A stretch of DNA of 45,751 nt, from assembly GCF_013297935.1 (NCBI RefSeq), contig NZ_JAAFIX010000016.1:1-45751 (forward strand). Reading direction: 5' to 3'. The stretch comes from Rhodoferax sp. (lineage in GTDB: Bacteria > Pseudomonadota > Gammaproteobacteria > Burkholderiales > Burkholderiaceae_C). The notes beneath the pieces are model-generated. The model saw nothing but the letters and a program-made list of their open reading frames with translations, did not search any database and was not told the origin of the DNA. The position numbers were made by a program, and so were the translations under genes. This document shows, one piece after another, positions 7,117-16,727 of the stretch (the stretch's first letter is position 1; every line of letters begins with the position of its first letter).

Positions 7117-8894
7117 CCTTTTCAGTCCACGGTCTCGCCGTCTCCCGCGGCATCGCCATCGGGCGCGCCGTGCTGGTTGCGTCCAGCCGGATGGATGTGG
7201 CCCACTACTTCATCAAGCCGGACGAAGTGGAGGCCGAAATTGCCCGTGTGCGGGCGGGCCGCGATGCGGTGGTCGAAGAAATCTACCGGCTCCAGACCAG
7301 CATCAGCCGCATGGGCCCCAAAGAAGCGCCCACCGAATTGGCGGCGCTGCTCGACGTTCACCTGATGCTCTTGCAGGACGAAGAGTTGGTGGGTGGCGTC
7401 AAGCACTGGATCACCGACCGCCTGTACAACGCGGAGTGGGCCTTAACCACGCAGCTGGAAATCATTGCCCGCCATTTCGATGAAATGGAAGACGCCTACC
7501 TGCGCGAGCGCAAGGCGGACATGGAGCAGATCTGTGAGCGCGTCTTGCGGGCCATGAAGGGCACCCAGTCCCCGGTTCTGCCTGCCCAGTCACGCCCGGG
7601 CCGAAAAGGTGCGCAACAAGACTTGTTGCTCGACGACACGGTGGATGTGCCGTTGGTGCTCATTGCCCACGACCTGTCGCCTGCCGACATGCTGCAATTC
7701 AAGCAAAGCGTGTTCGCCGGTTTTATTACCGACGTGGGGGGCAAGACCTCCCACACCGCCATCGTGGCGCGCAGTATGGATATTCCTGCCGTCGTGGGCG
7801 CACGCACTTGCAGCCAACTCGTGCGCCAAGACGACTGGGTCATCATCGACGGCGATGCGGGGGTGGTCATCGTCGACCCCTCGCCCATCATCCTCGCGGA
7901 ATATGGCTTCAAACAGCGCCAGGGAGAGCTGGAGCGTGGCCGTCTGCAGCGCTTGTTGCACACTCCCGCCATCACGATGGATGACGAAAAAATCCAGCTC
8001 CTGGCCAACATTGAAATGCCGGAAGACGCCCACGTTGCCCTCAAAGCGGGTGCCTTGGGCGTTGGACTTTTTCGCAGCGAGTTTCTGTTCATGGGGCGCT
8101 ATGGCCAACTGCCTGACGAAGAGGAGCAATACCTCGCTTACAAAAAAGCGGTCGAAGGCATGGAGGGGCTGCCAGTCACCATCCGCACGGTGGATGTGGG
8201 GGCCGACAAGCCCTTGGACGAGTCGGTCCATGACGACGCGCACCTGAACCCCGCTTTGGGGCTGCGCGCCATCCGCTGGAGCTTGGCCGAGCCTGCCATG
8301 TTCCTGACGCAGCTGCGTGCCATTTTGCGGGCCGCGGCCCACGGCAAGGTCCGTCTCTTGATACCGATGCTGGCGCATGCCAGTGAGATCCGGCAGACCC
8401 TCGCGCACATCGAGCGTGCCCGTGCCCAACTGGACCGGCGCGGGGCGGTCTACGGCCCGGTGCAGCTGGGCGCCATGATCGAGATTCCGGCAGCGGCCCT
8501 GAGCCTGCCCTTGTTCTTGAAGTACTTCGACTTCTTGTCGATCGGTACCAACGATCTGATCCAGTACACCTTGGCCATTGACCGGGCCGACGAGTCTGTG
8601 GCCCACCTCTATGACCCCATGCACCCGGCGGTACTGCGGCTGGTGGCCGACACCATTGCCGAGTGTCGCGCCCAGGGCAAGGATGTGAGTGTGTGCGGGG
8701 AGATGGCCGGTGATGTCACGCTGACCCGCCTGTTGCTAGGCCTGGGTTTGCGCAGCTTCTCCATGCACCCCGCGCAAATTCTGGCAGTCAAGCAAGAGAT
8801 TCTGCGCTCGGACACCAGCAAACTCGCGGTCTGGGCCCAGCGTGTGCGCACGGCCGAAGACCCTGCACTGGAGATGTCGAACAGCCACATCTAG
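7113..8894 (+). CDS. ptsI: Phosphoenolpyruvate-protein phosphotransferase (EI)
   Basis: A 593-residue enzyme I that autophosphorylates from PEP and passes phosphate to HPr. The swivelling-domain histidine is H214 in GGKTSHTAIVARS. The PEP-binding TIM barrel shows LFRSEFLFMGR, TIRTVDVGADKP, FLSIGTNDLIQYT and the active-site cysteine in VCGEMAGD. Length and domain order are normal. It is coupled to ptsH by an ATGA overlap. The copy A repeat starts 20 bases after its stop and may end transcription between it and the convergent EamA gene. Confidence 0.95.
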   Translation: MTFSVHGLAVSRGIAIGRAVLVASSRMDVAHYFIKPDEVEAEIARVRAGRDAVVEEIYRLQTSISRMGPKEAPTELAALLDVHLMLLQDEELVGGVKHWITDRLYNAEWALTTQLEIIARHFDEMEDAYLRERKADMEQICERVLRAMKGTQSPVLPAQSRPGRKGAQQDLLLDDTVDVPLVLIAHDLSPADMLQFKQSVFAGFITDVGGKTSHTAIVARSMDIPAVVGARTCSQLVRQDDWVIIDGDAGVVIVDPSPIILAEYGFKQRQGELERGRLQRLLHTPAITMDDEKIQLLANIEMPEDAHVALKAGALGVGLFRSEFLFMGRYGQLPDEEEQYLAYKKAVEGMEGLPVTIRTVDVGADKPLDESVHDDAHLNPALGLRAIRWSLAEPAMFLTQLRAILRAAAHGKVRLLIPMLAHASEIRQTLAHIERARAQLDRRGAVYGPVQLGAMIEIPAAALSLPLFLKYFDFLSIGTNDLIQYTLAIDRADESVAHLYDPMHPAVLRLVADTIAECRAQGKDVSVCGEMAGDVTLTRLLLGLGLRSFSMHPAQILAVKQEILRSDTSKLAVWAQRVRTAEDPALEMSNSHI

Positions 8895-8914
8895 AGTGGG
8901 CTAGTCTTGGATTT

Positions 8915-8972
8915 TGCTATTGTTTTGGTAGCTGCTTGCGCATATTCTGTGAGGGCTGGTGGTACTTTTCGC
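8915..8972 (+). repeat. Dispersed ~57-bp repeat, copy A
   Basis: Lies in the 82-base gap between the convergent ptsI and EamA genes. It shares, at fixed spacing, the blocks GCTAT, TAGCTGCTTGCGC and GAGGGCTGG with copies B, C and D. The two central blocks form an imperfect inverted repeat. Its position between converging genes is consistent with a bidirectional terminator-like hairpin. Confidence 0.8.
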
Positions 8973-8976
8973 TATA

Positions 8977-9822
8977 TTACGGCTTGGCGCGCGAACCCAG
9001 CACGGCGGCGCCCACGATCATGACAGCCGCCAGTGCCACGCTGGCGCTGGGCCACTCGCCGCGCATCCAGAGCAGGCCCAGGGTGGAGAGCAGCGGCGTC
9101 AGAAATGACAACACGCCGATGGTGCGCGCATCCCCGCGCTTCAGCGCCGCATCCCACAGGTAAAACGCGCCGCCCAAGGGGCCCAAGCCCAAAGCCGCGA
9201 GCAGCTGCCAATCGTGTGCGCTCAGCGTGACGGATGGCTCCAGGAGCGCGTGGCACAGCAGCGAGAGCAGCCCCGACACCAGCCCGAACAGGCCGATGGC
9301 CGCATTCGGAAAGGGCGGCACCCGCTGCGTCAGCAGCGAATAGCTCGCCCAGACGAATGCAGACGCCATGGCCGGCAGGTAACCCCAGGCCCAACCGCCC
9401 ATGTCGCTACCCGCACCGCGGCCACCCAGAATGGCCAGCGCAGCACCTGCAAAGCCCAGTAAGGCTGCGGCCACGTGCAGCACACGCAGGCGCATACCGG
9501 GCAGAAACAGCGGGGCCATCAGCACAATGCCCAGCGGCCACAGGTAGTTCACCAGATTGGCCTGTACCGGCGGCGCATGGCGCAGGGCGATAAACAGCAA
9601 AAAGTGAAATCCGAACAGCCCGTACACCCCCAGTGCCAAGGTGGCGGCGGGCACCTTCCATTCGCTTACCCGCCCACGCGACAGCACCAGGCCAATCACG
9701 CTGCCGATGACCAGGCCCACTCCCGTGAGCAGAAACGGCGGCACATGGCCCAGAGAGACTCCCAAGGGAGCTAGGCTGCCCCAAAGGGCGATGGCGGCAA
9801 GCGCGAGCAGAGAAGCGTTCAT
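8977..9822 (-). CDS. EamA-family (DMT superfamily) exporter
   Basis: A 281-residue membrane protein with about ten hydrophobic segments and the two-fold repeat of EamA transporters. The first half includes ALRHAPPVQANLVNYLWPL, the aligned spot in the second half is LKRGDARTIGVLSFLTPL, and it ends with VGAAVLGSRAKP. The NYLWP motif resembles the YddG-type aromatic amino acid exporters, but that is a hint only. The gene begins 45 bases from the end of the aldo/keto reductase gene on the same strand and could be co-transcribed with it. Confidence 0.8.
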   Translation of the reverse strand: MNASLLALAAIALWGSLAPLGVSLGHVPPFLLTGVGLVIGSVIGLVLSRGRVSEWKVPAATLALGVYGLFGFHFLLFIALRHAPPVQANLVNYLWPLGIVLMAPLFLPGMRLRVLHVAAALLGFAGAALAILGGRGAGSDMGGWAWGYLPAMASAFVWASYSLLTQRVPPFPNAAIGLFGLVSGLLSLLCHALLEPSVTLSAHDWQLLAALGLGPLGGAFYLWDAALKRGDARTIGVLSFLTPLLSTLGLLWMRGEWPSASVALAAVMIVGAAVLGSRAKP

Positions 9823-9867
9823 TCCCTCAAGCTTACCGGCACCAGTTCACTGTCTGTCAACACCCAC

Positions 9868-10914
9868 TCAGGCCAGGCGCTGGTTGGTGGAAGGGCGCTT
9901 CCAAAGGTTGATGCCGCCGTCCACCGCGTGCCCGTCAATCGCAGCCAGCTCGTCGGCGCTGAAGCTCAGGTTGCTCATGGCACCCACCAGGTCCACGATC
10001 TGCTCCGGCTTGCTGGCCCCGATCAAAGCGGAGGTGACGCGTGCATCGCGCAGCACCCAGGCCGTGGCCATTTGCGCCAGGCTCTGGCCGCGGGCTTGGG
10101 CGATGTCGTTCAGGGCGCGCACATGTTTGAGGTTTTGCTCGCTCAGGTGGTCCTGCTTGAAGGAGCTACCGCCGGGACGGTTGATGCGCGCATCCGCAGG
10201 CACGCCATTCAGGTACTTGTTGGTCAGCAGTCCTTGGGCCAGCGCACTGAACGCGATGCAGCCCATGCCGGTGTCGTCCAGGGCGTCCAGCAGGTCCTCT
10301 TCGATCCAGCGGTTCATCAGGCTGTACGAGGGCTGGTGGATCAGCATGGGCACACCCATGCTCTTGAGGATGGCGGCCGCCTCGCGGGTCTTAGTGCCCG
10401 AGTAGCTGCTGATGCCGGCGTAGAGGGCCTTGCCTTGCTGCACGGCGGTGGCCAGCGCACCCATGGTTTCTTCGAGCGGGGTGTCGGGGTCAAAACGGTG
10501 GCTGTAGAAAATGTCCACATAGTCCAAGCCCATGCGCTTCAAACTCTGGTCCAGGCTGGCCAGCACATATTTGCGCGAACCGCCGCCCTGGCCGTAGGGG
10601 CCTGGCCACATGTCGTAACCGGCCTTGCTGGAGATGATCAGCTCGTCGCGGTAAGGCATGAAGTCGCGACGCAGGTGCTCGCCGAAGTTGGTCTCGGCGC
10701 TGCCGTAGGGCGGGCCATAGTTGTTGGCCAGGTCAAAGTGGGTGATGCCTAAATCGAACGCCGTGCGCAACATGTCGCGCTGGGCCTGGAAGGGTGTGGC
10801 ATCCCCGAAGTTGTGCCACAGGCCCAGCGACACCGCCGGGAGTTTGAGGCCACTTTTGCCGCAGGTGCGGTAAGGGACACGTCCGTCATATCGGTCGGAG
10901 GCTGCGTGGTACAT
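9868..10914 (-). CDS. Aldo/keto reductase, L-glyceraldehyde 3-phosphate reductase type
   Basis: A 348-residue aldo/keto reductase close in pattern to E. coli YghZ/Gpr (346 aa). The catalytic tetrad is D61 and Y66 in FDLANNYGPPYGSAE, K97 in SSKAGYDMWPGPYG, and H139 in YSHRFDPDTPLEE. NADPH-binding residues lie in SALIGASKPEQI near the C-terminus. The family detoxifies L-glyceraldehyde 3-phosphate and methylglyoxal. The ATG at 10914 (MYHAASDRYDGRVPYR) gives the family length; an in-frame ATG at 10965 would add 17 unconserved residues. Neither start has a good ribosome binding site. Confidence 0.85.
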   Translation of the reverse strand: MYHAASDRYDGRVPYRTCGKSGLKLPAVSLGLWHNFGDATPFQAQRDMLRTAFDLGITHFDLANNYGPPYGSAETNFGEHLRRDFMPYRDELIISSKAGYDMWPGPYGQGGGSRKYVLASLDQSLKRMGLDYVDIFYSHRFDPDTPLEETMGALATAVQQGKALYAGISSYSGTKTREAAAILKSMGVPMLIHQPSYSLMNRWIEEDLLDALDDTGMGCIAFSALAQGLLTNKYLNGVPADARINRPGGSSFKQDHLSEQNLKHVRALNDIAQARGQSLAQMATAWVLRDARVTSALIGASKPEQIVDLVGAMSNLSFSADELAAIDGHAVDGGINLWKRPSTNQRLA

Positions 10915-11054
10915 GATGTGTTTGGTGCGTGAAAGTGACAACTGAGGATCGCTATTTTTGTTCATTTTTTATGCGCTTAAATTCACAAGCGGAATGCCCC
11001 GATTTCTGTCGATGTCACGGGAGGTGAAGTCGGTCTCCCTGCATACTCCACGCC

Positions 11055-11531
11055 ATGAACTTGAACGAATCCGACATGAAAGTACAAGAGCCCCGGCTCT
11101 GGAGCAGCGACGGCTGGACGGCCCGCGTGGTGAAAAATGAAGACGACGACGGCTGGGCCGTGGCTATGACGGCTGACGGCGCTTCCGAGCCTGCGCTGGT
11201 GGGCCCTTGGACCATGGGCCGCGACAAAAAGAACCCCAAGCCGCTGGACCAGAGCGCTTTCTTGACGCTGGTGAAAACCGCGCGCGAATTTGTGCGGCGC
11301 AGCGAGCAGCAGCTGCACGCCAGCCTGCACCAAAGCATGGAGGTGGCGGCCGGGGAGGGGCGGGTCAGGGTCTATCTGGACATTGAGCCCGACGAAGAGA
11401 ATCCCACCGCCACATTGACGGCGCGCGACGAGGGCGACGACCTGTTGGCACAGGTCAAGGTGTCACCCACATTCAAGCTCAGCCGCGCCAGCGCGGTGGC
11501 CTGGGTGGAGGGTGGCTACGCCAAGCCTTGA
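11055..11531 (+). CDS. Unknown 158-residue acidic protein
   Basis: No family is recognised. The protein is hydrophilic, has no signal peptide or membrane segment, and contains WTARVVKNEDDDGWAVAM, GPWTMGRDKKNPKPLD and an acidic DIEPDEENPTATLTARDEGDD stretch near residues 109-129. Codon use looks like that of neighbouring genes. A second ATG lies at 11076 (MKVQEPRLW). The gene is divergent from the aldo/keto reductase and convergent with lipA, with repeat copy B directly after its stop. Confidence 0.7.
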   Translation: MNLNESDMKVQEPRLWSSDGWTARVVKNEDDDGWAVAMTADGASEPALVGPWTMGRDKKNPKPLDQSAFLTLVKTAREFVRRSEQQLHASLHQSMEVAAGEGRVRVYLDIEPDEENPTATLTARDEGDDLLAQVKVSPTFKLSRASAVAWVEGGYAKP

Positions 11532-11532
11532 A

Positions 11533-11590
11533 GTAAAAATAGCTGCTAGCGCACAGTAGATGAGCGCTAGCAGCTATCAAATTAGTAGCA
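11533..11590 (-). repeat. Dispersed ~57-bp repeat, copy B, with perfect hairpin
   Basis: Reverse-oriented copy sitting between two converging genes. Its core is a perfect 12-base inverted repeat, AGCTGCTAGCGC at 11541-11552 and GCGCTAGCAGCT at 11564-11575, with an 11-base loop. It has A-runs on one side and is the most symmetrical copy in the window. It lies ten bases before the end of lipA and two bases after the stop of the unknown gene. Confidence 0.85.
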
Positions 11591-11599
11591 ATCTGGATC

Positions 11600-12634
11600 T
11601 CAGGCGGCGGGCGCACCCATGGCGTGGCCGGCCTGCACATCTGCGTGGTAGCTGGAGCGCACCATCGCACCTACTGCGGCGTGTTTGAAGCCCATTTTGT
11701 AGGCCTCTTCTTCAAACATTTTGAAGGTGTCGGGGTGCACATAGCGGCGGACCGGCAGGTGGCTGGTGCTGGGTGCTAGGTATTGCCCGATGGTCAGCAT
11801 CTCGATGTTGTGAGCGCGCATGTCGCGCATGACTTCGAGAATTTCTTCGTCGGTCTCGCCCAAGCCGACCATCAAGCCGCTCTTGGTGGGCACATCCGGG
11901 AACAGCGCCTTGAATTTTTTGAGCAGGTTGAGCGAGAACTGGTAGTCCGAGCCCGGGCGCGCTTCTTTGTAGAGGCGGGGAATGGTTTCCAGGTTGTGGT
12001 TCATCACATCCGGTGGTGCGGCTTTCAGGATTTCCAGGGCGCGGTCATCACGGCCGCGGAAGTCGGGCACCAGCACCTCGATTTGTGTCTTGGGAGACAG
12101 CTCGCGCGTTTTGCGGATGCACTCCACAAAGTGGCCGGCTCCGCCGTCGCGCAGGTCGTCGCGGTCCACGCTGGTGATCACCACGTAATTGAGTTTGAGC
12201 TGGGCAATGGTCTTGGCAAGGTTGTCGGGCTCATTCACATCCAGCGGGTCAGGACGGCCGTGGCCCACATCGCAGAAGGGGCAGCGGCGGGTGCACTTGT
12301 CGCCCATGATCATGAAGGTGGCTGTGCCCTTGCCGAAGCATTCGCCAATGTTGGGGCAGCTGGCTTCTTCGCACACGGTCACCAGTTTGTTGGCGCGCAG
12401 TGTCTCTTTGATTTCATAGAAGCGGGTGGTCGGGCTGCCGGCCTTGACGCGGATCCAGTCCGGCTTCTTGAGCATTTCACCTGCTTGAACCTTGACTGGA
12501 ATGCGCGCCAGCTTGGCCTGCGCTTTTTGCTTAGCCAGCGGGTTGTAGTCCGCAGTCGATTGGGCTTCACGCACGGTCGGGTTGGCGGTGCTGTGTTCGC
12601 GCTTGGTGTCGAGTGAGGTATCGCTTTGGCTCAT
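11600..12634 (-). CDS. lipA: Lipoyl synthase
   Basis: A 344-residue radical SAM enzyme that inserts two sulfurs into protein-bound octanoyl groups. The auxiliary cluster cysteines are in [12 protein letters not shown] and the radical SAM CxxxCxxC motif is in [26 protein letters not shown] is the classic LipA core. The C-terminus carries the usual RSSYHAD arginine-serine motif. About 60 leading residues are poorly conserved. It follows lipB on the same strand with 42 bases between them, so the two are probably co-transcribed after the DUF493 gene. Confidence 0.95.
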   Translation of the reverse strand: MSQSDTSLDTKREHSTANPTVREAQSTADYNPLAKQKAQAKLARIPVKVQAGEMLKKPDWIRVKAGSPTTRFYEIKETLRANKLVTVCEEASCPNIGECFGKGTATFMIMGDKCTRRCPFCDVGHGRPDPLDVNEPDNLAKTIAQLKLNYVVITSVDRDDLRDGGAGHFVECIRKTRELSPKTQIEVLVPDFRGRDDRALEILKAAPPDVMNHNLETIPRLYKEARPGSDYQFSLNLLKKFKALFPDVPTKSGLMVGLGETDEEILEVMRDMRAHNIEMLTIGQYLAPSTSHLPVRRYVHPDTFKMFEEEAYKMGFKHAAVGAMVRSSYHADVQAGHAMGAPAA

Positions 12635-12676
12635 GGTGTGGCGTCTCTGCTGCAGGGTCGTGGACCCGGGCGCACC

Positions 12677-13381
12677 TTAGGGTGCAAGGTAAGTGGCGAG
12701 TTTTTGGCCCAGTACATCAGCGGCATCTTGCCAGCTGACTTGAACCCCGATTGTAGAAAGGTCTATGGTCTGCAGCTGTGTGTAGCCACATGGGTTGATA
12801 CGGGAGAAGGGCTCCAGGTCCATGGCTACATTCAACGCAACCCCGTGGTAGCTGCAATTGCGGCTGACCTTGATGCCAAGTGCAGATATTTTGCCCAGAC
12901 CCGTGAAATCCGGATCGGCCGATCCCTCAACACCCCGTTGCGGGCGCTGCGCCAAAGGGCTGTGCCCGCTGGGGTCTTCCAAGCGGACGTAAATGCCCGG
13001 TGCACCCGCCACGCGGTGACCCGTGACACCAAAATGAAGCAAGGTCTTGATGACGGATTCCTCGATACGGTAGACATATTCTTTGACGAAATAGCCTGCA
13101 CGCTTGAGGTCGATCATCGGGTAGCCCATGACCTGGCCGGGGCCGTGGTAGGTGACTTGTCCGCCCCGATTGGTTTGCACCACCGGAATGTCGCCCGGCA
13201 TAAAAATATGCTCGGGCTTGCCCGCCAAGCCCTGGGTGAAGACGGGTGGGTGCTCACAAATCCATAGCTGGTCCGGCACATCTGATGCGAGCCCAACAGC
13301 CCTTTCATGGGTAAATCGTTGCATGGCCTCGTAGGTTGGCACATAGTCCAACCGGCCACGCTGCTGTAAGTCGATGGCCAC
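12677..13381 (-). CDS. lipB: Octanoyltransferase (lipoate biosynthesis protein B)
   Basis: A 234-residue LipB. It moves octanoate from acyl carrier protein to lipoyl domains. The catalytic cysteine is in RINPCGY and the catalytic lysine in [12 protein letters not shown]. Family motifs [18 protein letters not shown] and [12 protein letters not shown] are present. The gene starts three bases after the end of the DUF493 gene and precedes lipA, giving an order DUF493-lipB-lipA that is common in proteobacteria. Confidence 0.95.
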   Translation of the reverse strand: MAIDLQQRGRLDYVPTYEAMQRFTHERAVGLASDVPDQLWICEHPPVFTQGLAGKPEHIFMPGDIPVVQTNRGGQVTYHGPGQVMGYPMIDLKRAGYFVKEYVYRIEESVIKTLLHFGVTGHRVAGAPGIYVRLEDPSGHSPLAQRPQRGVEGSADPDFTGLGKISALGIKVSRNCSYHGVALNVAMDLEPFSRINPCGYTQLQTIDLSTIGVQVSWQDAADVLGQKLATYLAP

Positions 13382-13384
13382 GGC

Positions 13385-13720
13385 CTACAACACCACTTTC
13401 ACCATGGGGTGCGTGGAGAGCGTGCGGTAGAGTTCATCCAGCTGCTCCCGGCTGGTGGCGGTCACCGTGATGGTGACGCCCAGGTAGTTGCCGCCCTTGC
13501 TCTCGCGCAGCTCAATGGTCGTGGCGTCGAATGCGGGATCAAACTGCGACGCAATCATGCTGATGGCATGCACGAGGCCATCCACTTTATGGCCCATGAC
13601 TTTGATGGGGAAAAGCGAGGGGTACTCAATCAGGGAGTCGGCCCGGGAAATTTCAGGGGTGTTGCTTGGGGGGAGTGTGGTGGCCATGCTCGCGCCTTTC
13701 AAAGGTTGACCGCGGTTCAT
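13385..13720 (-). CDS. DUF493 (YbeD-like) protein
   Basis: A 111-residue protein with the DUF493 core, from YPSLFPIKVMGHKVDG near residue 33 to LDELYRTLSTHPMVKVVL at the end. E. coli YbeD, also next to lipB, has an ACT-like fold and no proven role. Alternative starts exist because about 30 leading residues (MNRGQPLKGASMATTLPPSN) lie outside the domain; ATG at 13687 (MATTLPPSN) is equally possible. First gene of the lipB-lipA unit. Confidence 0.88.
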   Translation of the reverse strand: MNRGQPLKGASMATTLPPSNTPEISRADSLIEYPSLFPIKVMGHKVDGLVHAISMIASQFDPAFDATTIELRESKGGNYLGVTITVTATSREQLDELYRTLSTHPMVKVVL

Positions 13721-13853
13721 CAGGTCGGGTGCTGGTAGGCCGCCTTGACCGCAATCTTGTAGTGATTCGGGATTATCGCTTTCGCGAAGAGATGGGGTGC
13801 AGCAGTCGCTGTTTAAGCTTACGGGCGGCTGATGATGTCGGCTTTTTGTGTAA

Positions 13854-13884
13854 TTGCCGGTGCGGACGGGTTTCTACGTATAAT
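13854..13884 (+). promoter_or_regulatory. Probable sigma-70 promoter of the atp operon
   Basis: A perfect -10 box TATAAT at 13879-13884, with TTGCCG at 13854-13859 as a possible -35 box. The spacing of 19 bases is longer than the ideal 17. It lies 48 bases before the atpI start, in the 212-base gap between the divergent DUF493 and atpI genes. Confidence 0.55.
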
Positions 13885-13932
13885 CAGAGGCTGTGCGTTG
13901 AACCGGGCAACAATCTGAGTGCGTTTTTGACA

Positions 13933-14424
13933 ATGACAATACCGCATCCGAAGAATGTTGTTTCTAGCGCCGACAACCCAGATGGGGTGTTGGAAGAAGA
14001 GTTCAAGCCCCTGACGGCTGCAGAAGCTCTGCAGTGGCGGAGGCGCAATCCTCCTGTGTCGCCATGGCGTGTTATCAGCATGCAGTGCGTGGTGGCTCTG
14101 TTGGTGGCGTTGATTGCATTGGCTGGTTTTGGATTCGCTGCTGGCGTATCCGCGCTGTACGGTGCTTTGGCGGTGATTGTTCCTGCTGCAGCTTTGGCGC
14201 GTGGCATGGGCAGGCAAGCCGGAGTTCGGGATTCCGGGGCGGCGTTTTTGGGTTTTGTGGTTTGGGAGGTGGTGAAGGTTGTGTTGACGGTAGCGATGCT
14301 GCTGGCGGCGCCCAAGCTGGTTCCCGGACTGAATTGGTTGGCACTTGTGGCTGGCTTCGTGGTGACGATGAAGGTGTATTGGGTGGCCGCGTGGCTGCAG
14401 AGCAAGCACCCCATCCCGCTGTAA
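13933..14424 (+). CDS. atpI: ATP synthase assembly protein AtpI
   Basis: A 163-residue membrane protein with four hydrophobic segments after a polar N-terminus of about 55 residues, as in AtpI (which helps c-ring assembly and may move Mg2+). It stands immediately before atpB, where atpI is always found. Sequence conservation in this family is low, so the call rests mainly on topology and position. The start MTIPHPKN is chosen because upstream frame sequence overlaps the promoter region; a later start is possible. Confidence 0.85.
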   Translation: MTIPHPKNVVSSADNPDGVLEEEFKPLTAAEALQWRRRNPPVSPWRVISMQCVVALLVALIALAGFGFAAGVSALYGALAVIVPAAALARGMGRQAGVRDSGAAFLGFVVWEVVKVVLTVAMLLAAPKLVPGLNWLALVAGFVVTMKVYWVAAWLQSKHPIPL

Positions 14425-14445
14425 TTTTTTGAATTTTGGTGACAT

Positions 14446-15324
14446 ATGGCTTCTGAAAACGCTGAAACCCATGCCCCATCCGCTGGTGAATACATCCAGC
14501 ACCACTTGCAACATCTGCAAAAGAACTTTGACTTCGAAAGTGTCAAGCAAACCAATATTGTGGACTTCAGTCTGTTCAATTTGGATTCGGTGTTCTTCTC
14601 GGTGGTTTTGGGTATTCTGGGCTGCTTTCTGTTGTGGAATGCTGCACGCAAAGCCACTTCTGGCGTACCCGGCCGTTTCCAAGCTGCAGTCGAAATTTTG
14701 TCTGAAATGGTGGAGAACCAGGCTAAGGGCGTGATTCACAATGCCACCAGCCGCAAGTTGATTTCCCCCTTGGCGCTGACTGTGTTCGTCTGGATCTTCC
14801 TGATGAACGCCATGGACATGTTGCCTGTGGATTTGATCCCCGCAATCTGGCACTCGGTTGGTCCTGCAATGGGCTTCAAGGACTACATGCGTGTGGTTCC
14901 TACGGCTGATTTGTCCACCACGCTGGGTCTGTCGTGCTCTGTTTTGTTTGTCTGTCTGGTTTACAACATCAAGATCAAGGGTCTGGGTGGCTGGGCGCAC
15001 GAACTGATTGCTGCTCCTTTTGGGGATCACTGGGCACTCTGGCCTGTGAACTTCTTGATGCAGATGATCGAATACCTTGCTAAGACCGTGTCCCATGGCA
15101 TGCGGTTGTTTGGCAATATGTTTGCAGGTGAGTTGGTGTTCATGTTGATTGCCCTGATGGGTGGCGGCTGGGCGCTGTCGGCAACCGGCGTTGGTTTGGC
15201 CATTGGTCACATCATCGCGGGAACCGTGTGGACGCTGTTCCACATCCTCGTGATCACCTTGCAAGCCTTCATCTTTATGATGTTGACGCTGATCTACACA
15301 GGTCAAGCGCACGACGCACATTGA
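14446..15324 (+). CDS. atpB: ATP synthase Fo subunit a
   Basis: A 292-residue integral membrane protein forming the proton half-channels. The essential arginine is in HGMRLFGNMFAGELVF. Other family motifs are NAMDMLPVDLIP and LQAFIFMMLTLIY near the C-terminus. Length is near that of E. coli AtpB (271 aa). It lies 21 bases after atpI. A pyrimidine-rich 60-base gap separates it from atpE. Confidence 0.96.
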   Translation: MASENAETHAPSAGEYIQHHLQHLQKNFDFESVKQTNIVDFSLFNLDSVFFSVVLGILGCFLLWNAARKATSGVPGRFQAAVEILSEMVENQAKGVIHNATSRKLISPLALTVFVWIFLMNAMDMLPVDLIPAIWHSVGPAMGFKDYMRVVPTADLSTTLGLSCSVLFVCLVYNIKIKGLGGWAHELIAAPFGDHWALWPVNFLMQMIEYLAKTVSHGMRLFGNMFAGELVFMLIALMGGGWALSATGVGLAIGHIIAGTVWTLFHILVITLQAFIFMMLTLIYTGQAHDAH

Positions 15325-15375
15325 TGTAACTTTTTCTCGCTTTCGTTTTCTTTTTCTTTTTCCACTAACTTTTAG

Positions 15376-15633
<258 letters not shown>

Positions 15634-15668
15634 ATAACGGCCCTTCACGTTAGAGAAGGAATCAAACC

Positions 15669-16139
15669 GTGAACATCAACGCTACCCTGTTCCTGCAGGC
15701 TATCGTTTTTGCGATCCTGGTGTGGTTCACGATGAAATTCGTGTGGCCCCCGATCACAAAAGCGCTGGACGAGCGGGCACAGAAAATCGCCGACGGACTA
15801 GCTGCCGCCGACAAGGCAAAGGCTGAACTGGCCTCTGCAAATAAGCGCGTAGAGGCTGAACTGGCCACATCGCGTAACGAAACTGCCACTCGCTTGGCGG
15901 ATGCCGAGCGCCGTGCTCAAACGATCGTCGAAGAAGCCAAAGCTCGCGCTGCGGAAGAAGGCAATCGCATCATCGCTGCAGCGAAAGCTGAAGCCGAGCA
16001 GCAGTCCGTGAAGGCTCGTGACGCTCTGCGTGAACAGGTCGCCGCTCTCGCCGTCAAAGGCGCTGAGCAGATCCTTCGCAAAGAAGTCAATGCCGGCGTG
16101 CACGCAGATTTGCTGTCGCGCTTGAAGACTGAGCTGTAA
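15669..16139 (+). CDS. atpF: ATP synthase Fo subunit b
   Basis: A 156-residue stator protein with one N-terminal membrane segment ([20 protein letters not shown]) followed by a long, charged, Ala/Glu/Lys/Arg-rich helix able to form a right-handed coiled coil. [20 protein letters not shown] is the conserved hinge region. The length equals that of E. coli AtpF. It sits between atpE and atpH as usual. Confidence 0.96.
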   Translation: MNINATLFLQAIVFAILVWFTMKFVWPPITKALDERAQKIADGLAAADKAKAELASANKRVEAELATSRNETATRLADAERRAQTIVEEAKARAAEEGNRIIAAAKAEAEQQSVKARDALREQVAALAVKGAEQILRKEVNAGVHADLLSRLKTEL

Positions 16140-16148
16140 GGGAATCAC

Positions 16149-16679
16149 ATGGCTGAACTTGCCACCATCGCCAGGCCCTATGCCGAAGCTTTGTACAAGG
16201 CTACGCAAGCGGATTCGACCGCTGCAGCTGTGTGGCTGGACGAACTTGCTGAAGTTGCGCGCAATAGCCAACTCCAGCAGTTTGCCGGCAATCCCAATAG
16301 CACCAACAACCAGGTTTTTGATCTGGTGTCCGGTGTTATCAAAGCTGCTTTGCCTGAGCAAGGAAAGAACTTCCTGCGCACTGTGATCGATAACGGACGC
16401 CTCGCGGCGCTGCCGGAAATCGCAGCCCAGTTCCGTGCACTGAAGAACGCCCAAGGCGGCTTTTCTGATGCTGTCGTTTACAGCGCTTTCCCGATCGATG
16501 CAGCTGCATTGTCGGAAGTGGCGGCTTCTCTCGAGAAGCGCTTCGGTCGCAAGCTCAACGTTTCCGTTGAGTTGGATGCCGAACTGATCGGCGGTATCCG
16601 CGTGGTGGTGGGTGACGAAGTTCTTGACACCTCTGTCAAGGCCCGTCTCGAACAAATGAAAGTGGCTCTTTCAGCGTAA
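16149..16679 (+). CDS. atpH: ATP synthase F1 subunit delta
   Basis: A 176-residue protein beginning [19 protein letters not shown], the conserved delta-subunit start. Its C-terminal part has [25 protein letters not shown], which matches the family signature G-G-x-x-x-x-x-G-D-x-x-x-D-x-S. Delta links the b dimer to the top of F1. It lies nine bases after atpF and 48 bases before atpA. Confidence 0.95.
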   Translation: MAELATIARPYAEALYKATQADSTAAAVWLDELAEVARNSQLQQFAGNPNSTNNQVFDLVSGVIKAALPEQGKNFLRTVIDNGRLAALPEIAAQFRALKNAQGGFSDAVVYSAFPIDAAALSEVAASLEKRFGRKLNVSVELDAELIGGIRVVVGDEVLDTSVKARLEQMKVALSA

Positions 16680-16727
16680 GGCTTGGCCTTACTCTGACAG
16701 CCCAACCAAAGAAAGAAGGAAAGAGTC

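Noticed and set aside
7590..8624. 344-codon minus-strand frame opposite ptsI
   Set aside because: Shadow of ptsI; no domain, no ribosome binding site.
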